From Nyssa sinensis (lineage: Eukaryota; Streptophyta; Magnoliopsida; Cornales; Nyssaceae): a stretch of DNA of 64,000 nucleotides. Below the pieces are notes generated by a model. That model saw only the letters and a list, made by a program, of their open reading frames with translations. It had not been told where the DNA came from and ran no database searches. Position numbers and translations under genes: made by a program. Numbering within the stretch: the first letter of the stretch is position 1; each line of letters starts with the position of its first letter. This document shows positions 59,478 through 64,000 of this stretch, one piece after another. The stretch spans positions 42,252,651-42,316,650 of the forward strand of contig CM018043.1 of assembly GCA_008638375.1 (NCBI GenBank), given 5' to 3'.

Positions 59478-59825
59478 TAGCGATGCACATCAAGGCGTCG
59501 CCAAAAGATCAAGCTCTGCGACGCTTCACATTAGCGACGCACTTAATGCGTCGCTAAAAGTCCACATTAGCAATGCCCAATCAGCCCTTTGTATTGCTTT
59601 TGCGACGCTCAAAGTTGATCATTAGCGACGCATTAAGTGCAACGCATTAAGTGCGTCGCTCATAATACATTTAGCGACACACAAGAGGTGTCTGTCGCTA
59701 ATAGTATTAGCGATGTTATTTTCTGCGACGAGATTAGCGGCGCTTAGGGGTGTATTGCTAAAAAGTATTTGTGACTCTCATTCAGAGTATCGAAAGCGTC
59801 GCTAAAAGTCCCATTCCTTGTAATG
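59478..59825 (+). repeat. CACTA 3' subterminal repeats and terminus
   Basis: TTAGCGACGCA and TGCGTCGCTAAAA motifs in both orientations, at least ten, ending with CCCATTCCTTGTAATG. The terminal CATTA (complement) shows one change from CACTA. Confidence 0.9.
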
Positions 59826-60612
59826 GATACTAATAATCAGGGTTCCATATTATATTGTCAAATTAATTCTCTAATTATTTTAAGAACATAATTCAATAAT
59901 TATTAATCACTTGCAATTGGTAATCATTTCAATAAATAATTTACTGAAAAGGCCAGATCTGGATTTCAGTGTTTTATCTATTGAATTAGCACAAAGGTGA
60001 TATCCATCTCTCAATATATAAAGTTTAGATTCCATCTTGAGAATATGTGTTCCCATAGTCTAAAAAATGACTTCCCAAGATACCGAGGTGTTGATCTAAA
60101 AGACCTCAATCATTGGTAACTCAAAGTCATCACTCTTCAAAACTTGAGTATTCTCTTAGGATTAAGAGCTTACTATGAATAGTGAATAAGAAACTTATTA
60201 AAGGTGATAGTTTCAAATGATGCATTTCTTATAGTGATCCAGTTCAGTGTATTCCCAATACACCAATACAATAACCTAGAGTCCACTACTCTGATGGTTA
60301 AGATAAACCACCTTATCATATAGAGGTTAACTGTATTATAGCTTTACAAATAAGATGTCCAGTCTTATCAATAACAGCGAACAATTCTAGAATTGCCTAT
60401 ATAAGCAGTTCATATCTCCTGTGTATAATTCTCATTTACACATATGAACTGCTCATAATAACAATTCAAGGACTAATCATCTCATGATATAAAGTAACAT
60501 CCAAACATATGGTAATATGAAACTCAATAATAAACCAAATCTATTAAATAATAATATAATGTCTTGGATATGAAGGCACACATCCTAACAAGCTCTTCGT
60601 TTGATGTAATCT

Positions 60613-60690
60613 TTTCGAACGAGATTGAATGAACAAGATCGACCACCTCAGTTGTTCGTTTGAACGAGCCAATGGCTCGTTCGAACGAGC
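60613..60690. repeat. TTCGAACGA palindromic repeats in the outermost LTR
   Basis: TTTTCGAACGAG (60613), TTCGTTTGAACGAGC (60656) and the perfect 16-bp palindrome GCTCGTTCGAACGAGC (60675-60690). Related copies stand at 32778 and 25713, in the other pieces of the same LTR. Confidence 0.85.
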
Positions 60691-61078
60691 AATAGAGAGT
60701 TGTTCATTCTCTGGTTGCCTTGTGAACTTAATTTTCCAAAGTATTTTCAAATATGCATTTTTAAAAAATTGTTTCACAACACAAGTCAACTACACACATA
60801 TGATGATATGATATCAACTATATGGTATGCATACAATTTGTCAGTATGTGAGATCCAAATTAAAATAGAAGTCTAAAATACTCGATTTATCCTTCATGAA
60901 CCAAGTCGGCTAGTAGAAGTCCACGACAATGAACCTTGGACCGTCCTGGAATAGAACGGGACATTGAGTCACTCTAAGCCTAGGACTACTGTAATGATTA
61001 CAATCAAAGCATGTTTTGTCAAGCTGGATTAACTAATTACAATATCGGACCCTTTGGTCTTAACAAACTCCCATTTGG

Positions 61079-61804
61079 CAATCCGTTCCAAAATTGCAAC
61101 AATAGTACAAAAATACAATACATCAAAATACATAACCCCCAAAGAGCCAAAGAGAAGGAAATTATACATTTTGACCTAGTATTCTATACTATAAATTCAC
61201 TTAGCAATGCTAAAAAAATAGTCAACTTGTTTCCTACACAATAAACTCAACTATAATACGTCAGATCATATCAAGAGAAATATATCAAATTAATCTAATG
61301 AAATCACGAGAATAAAGGAATATCAAAATAAGAAAAGGAGGTAAACAAGTTAACCATGCAATCAAATCTTGTGAGCAATACAAGTGAAAATTAATGCTAT
61401 CTCCATTATATGCAAAAAAACATGTGCTATTCTGCCTCAATATGTGCACAAAGTAACTCCCCATCACTAATTGCTCAAAATAAACATCTCTCCATTTTTG
61501 TCATGATGACAAAGGGAGGAATCAAACAAGTAAGAGCATGAAGGCAATAGCATAAGCAAGAATATAAGCATGCATAATGAGATAATAATCAGACAACAAT
61601 GATAATAGACACAATATAAAAACAATATCCATGATATAAAAATAAATCAGTGTGTCCATCATCAATCCAAAATAAAAAGAATAATATTGTAAGTAAGGGA
61701 ATAGTTGTAAAAAATAATACACGTAGCTGATGAGTAAACAATTATAAGTAAACCTCACTATAAAGTGTCATTCATCACTCATGTGGAAATAAAGTTGCAT
61801 CACT
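61079..61804 (-). other. Internal DNA of the outermost element, between its last ORF and 3' LTR
   Basis: No ORF. Near 61493-61520 the minus strand reads CCTCCCTTTGTCATCATGAC, a dyad and purine-rich region resembling the segments found before the 3' LTR of some plant retroelements. AT-rich elsewhere. Confidence 0.45.
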
Positions 61805-62650
61805 GATCAGCTCCTAGTGGTGGTGGAGGTGGAAAAACGCGAGATAAAACCTCTGATAAGCCCTGGATGGCTCTTTTCTAGAATGCTATCTCCTCCATCG
61901 TCGGTAGGAAGAAGTCAAATAGGATCCTGGTGTAGTGTTGCTCTAGCCTCTCATCTACGTCAGCATTGACCCTATCATGATATAACTCTTACCTCTCTTC
62001 TACCTCTCCTCTAGTCATCGGCCAACCAACTATAGATAAGGATGCTCCTGCTATCTCATAGAGTCTGGTACTTAGTGGAGTCTAAAACTGTGGTAGAGTA
62101 GGGTCAACTAGGAAATCCTTTACTCTAATTTGCTCTCCCGGCTACTGTTGTGGCGATAGAGGTGGTTGTTGGTGTTGTGTCAAAATCGGTGGTTATTGCT
62201 GCTATTGCTCCTACTACTCGTCATCATCATCGTACCCATCCAAAGGAGCGATGACATGTGCTTGGGACCTCAAAAGCGTCCTATGTGTGAATGGACTAGA
62301 CGAGAGAATGAGTGAGTCAGTAGTAGTAGAATGGTACTTGCTAAATAGCATAAATCCTGGTGATAAGGCTTCCGAATGGTAAGGTGGTAGTGCATCTGGA
62401 ACTAGTGGTAGATGAGTCGATGATGTCTAGAATGTACGAAGGACTATTGATCGGTATAGTAGCACCGATAGCATAAGGGAGTGTAACGAGTGAGAGAGTC
62501 AGTGTGTTTACATGGTTGACTAGATGAAGAACACTACATACTATGAGATTGAGCATCCTATAACCCTCATGTAGATACCTTGCTCAAGTGTGGCAGCCTT
62601 CGTAGAGAATACTATTAAACTGTCAACACGGAGGGTAAATGCAATAAGAT
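61805..62650 (-). pseudogene. Degenerate 3'-terminal ORF of the outermost element (PF20167-like)
   Basis: On the minus strand a coherent but broken protein can be followed. LTPDLIAF-like sequence and KAATLEQG near 62590-62650 lead to LPFGSLITRIYAI (62341-62380), a motif like the LPF.SLIT.L of the 'putative plant transposon protein' family. An acidic patch, a Gln/Pro-rich stretch near 62150-62240, RLEQHYTRILFDFFLP near 61910-61960 and a proline run near 61815-61830 follow. Several in-frame stops and frame changes occur. The family call is tentative. Confidence 0.4.
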
Positions 62651-62695
62651 CTGGAGTAGGAAGGATAACATCCTAAGGGTAAGAAAAACTGGGTT

Positions 62696-64000
62696 TGTCA
62701 GCGACCCGAAATCCAACCTATGCGGATCTCGTATCGCGGGGCTGACCCGAAGGCCGTCCCTACTTTTTCCATTTCTGTATCATAGTACTAATATGCAATG
62801 TACTAAAAATTTTAAACAATGAATAGCGGAAGTCTTTATCAATTACAATAATCCAGCGGAAGTCTTTTTAAATACATGACAATAGTTCTACATAATTCAA
62901 AATGAGAACTAAAACGTAACCAGCACCCGAGGGTGGTGAATACATGGGAGAACTAAGACATAGACTGATACAGTTCCTCAAAAATATCCTCCTACGCTCT
63001 CAGACTCCTACTGGGGTCCTGTAGCGTCATCACCTGAAATGGGGGTAAATGGGGGGATGAGCTACGAGAGCTCAGCAAGTAAAAACAGATCTCCGACACT
63101 GGTATCGATAAGATACAAATCCATGAATAGGATTATGATAGCCAATCATAAGAAAGGAGATGCTTGTAATAGCCAATGAGAACAGTTGCCATGAAGGCCA
63201 ATGAATAATAATTTACAATGTACAATTAGGAGTAATGGATACACCATCAACATGAATCTCTCAACAACAATACAACAACAAGAAGTACTGCCACAATAAA
63301 CCGATCATAATCAATTCAATGAAGAGTGTCTTTTCAGTTAAGATAAGTCATAAGGAATAGGGTTATTCAATAACGTAATCACACCAATTCTTAGGAGATG
63401 CATTTACTCTGTTCTCAGGTAAAATGCCAATGTAAATGTAAATGAAATGCCCATGTTTATGCCAGTTAATTGCCGGTGGAGAGCCTTCGAGGAATTCATT
63501 CCTGCCACCTGTCCATTTATGTATTTGTAAATGAAATGCCAATGGGAATGCAATGAAAATGCCAATGTTTATGCCATTTAATTGCCGGTGGAGAGCCTTC
63601 GAGGAATTCATTCCTGCCACCTGTCCATTTGACCCTTAGGTCTCCAGTTAATACAGAATGCAATGAAAATGCAAATGTTTATGCCAGTCAATTGCCGGTG
63701 GAGAGCCTTCGAGGAATTCATTCCTACCACCTGTCCACTTATGTACTTGACCCTTAGGTCTCCAGTTAATACAGAAAGCATCAGATGGATATTGTGACTG
63801 AGCACAAATCCCGTATTCATAACATATCATGATTATTCATTATTCCATAGAAGTATAAATGGAATATCATATATTCAATAAAGACATAGCAGTAAGCCTT
63901 TCAAGGCATGGTTCACAATAAGGACATAGCAAACAATAAAGACATAGCAGTAAGCCTTTCAAGGCATGGTTCACATGACAACAACGACATAGCAGTCAAT
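62696..64000 (-). mobile_element. Partial Tekay/Del-like LTR, minus orientation, cut by window end
   Basis: The plus strand opens TGTCAGCGACCCGAAATCC after GGGTT (62691-62695), the likely target duplication. It matches the LTR at 9370-12147 for its whole visible length (ACTTTTTCCAT, GCGGAAGTCTT, CACCCGAGGGTGGTGAATAC). It is inserted in the degenerate ORF of the outermost element. Whether it is solo or full-length cannot be seen. Confidence 0.85.
63410..63770 (-). repeat. Three tandem units of about 111 bp in the partial LTR
   Basis: ATTGCCGGTGGAGAGCCTTC recurs at about 63469, 63581 and 63691. Units differ by small indels and by AATGCCAATG-type words. The related LTR at 9370-12147 has only one, much diverged, equivalent region near 10100-10190. 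Confidence 0.85.

Larger units (their letters stand above)
33358..59825 (+). mobile_element. CACTA (En/Spm) DNA transposon, 26.5 kb with nested insertions
   Basis: Starts CACTACAAAAAAACATAG and ends with CCATTCCTTGTAATG, whose complement CATTACAAGGAATGG is a near-match to the CACTACAAG terminus, with one change inside CACTA. A 3-bp target duplication GAT lies at 33355-33357 and 59826-59828. GCGACGC/GCGTCGC subterminal motifs crowd both ends. It encodes a TNP2 transposase (36775-52496) and a second En/Spm protein (52640-57063), both broken. About 15 kb comes from Tat copy 2 and one solo LTR, leaving about 11.4 kb of CACTA sequence. Confidence 0.95.
32854..60590 (-). mobile_element. Copia-type LTR, minus orientation, split by the CACTA element
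   Basis: On the minus strand it starts TGTTAGGATGTGTGCC at 60590 and ends GGTTACGAACCCAACA at 32854. These are classic ends for plant Ty1/copia LTRs. Without the CACTA and its duplication it is about 1.27 kb. Minus-strand flanks are GAGCT and AAGTT; they differ at two of five sites, both transitions, so a decayed target duplication of a solo LTR is plausible but unproven. No primer-binding site or strong polypurine tract abuts it. Confidence 0.65.
24666..61065 (-). mobile_element. Outermost 3' LTR of an unidentified retroelement, minus orientation, split by nested insertions
   Basis: The right boundary is well supported. On the minus strand CCAAATGGGAGTT (a polypurine-type tract, 61066-61078) is followed by TGTTAAGACCAAAGGGTCC, a typical plant LTR start. 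The LTR continues through 60591-61065, 32774-32853 and 25759 leftwards; repeated TTCGAACGA motifs in all three pieces tie them together. The left end at 24666 (plus strand TGTTGGTTGATCCC) is only a candidate. Without insertions the LTR would be about 1.65 kb. Lineage is uncertain, perhaps Copia/Sirevirus-like. Confidence 0.5.

Noticed and set aside
32854..60590. Full-length Copia element with its body inside
   Set aside because: What lies inside is a CACTA with its own GAT duplication; only one LTR of Copia type is present and no Copia pol.

Overview
This window is plant nuclear DNA made almost entirely of nested transposable elements. I found no host gene and no RNA gene. The evidence for a plant is: a Tat-clade Ty3/gypsy element with two RNase H domains and antisense extra ORFs, a TNP2-type CACTA transposon, many 2.8-5.3 kb LTRs of a type resembling Tekay/Del chromoviruses, and a Copia-type TGTTAGGATGTG LTR. 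The species cannot be told from the sequence.

Left block (1-20983): a decayed plus-strand Tat retrotransposon (copy 1) begins left of the window. Its visible part is the end of pol, a hairpin minisatellite, two antisense gene remnants, the polypurine tract and the 3' LTR. Four large LTRs interrupt it. Three are complete solo LTRs with perfect 5-bp target duplications (4628-7991, 9370-12147, 12352-17668); the fourth (1-2404) is cut by the window edge. Between 20984 and 24665 lies AT-rich DNA with one very old LTR relic.

Right block (24666-62690): the outermost layer is the minus-strand 3' LTR of an unidentified retroelement (about 24666-61065), followed by a broken minus-strand ORF. Into that LTR went a solo LTR with a 0.9-kb triplication (25760-32773, itself split by solo LTR 26585-30058) and a Copia-type LTR (32854-60590). 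The Copia-type LTR holds a 26.5-kb CACTA transposon (33358-59825, target duplication GAT). The CACTA holds, inside its TNP2 transposase gene, a young full-length Tat retrotransposon (copy 2, 38833-50877, LTRs differing at 2 of 674 sites), and inside its second gene a solo LTR (53934-56933). The CACTA also carries eleven copies of a 161-bp satellite. A last partial LTR fills 62696-64000.

Tat copy 2 is the best-preserved unit. On the minus strand it encodes Gag-protease and then RT-RNaseH-RNaseH-integrase, separated by one in-frame UAG in the context UAG CAA UUA, the tobamovirus-type leaky stop. On the plus strand, between pol and the 3' LTR, it carries two antisense genes. Each has its own TATA box, and their upstream regions share a module, as if one promoter had been duplicated. 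Antisense gene and pol run toward each other and meet at an array of short inverted repeats. Both Tat copies keep this layout, which makes the antisense pair the most interesting system here.
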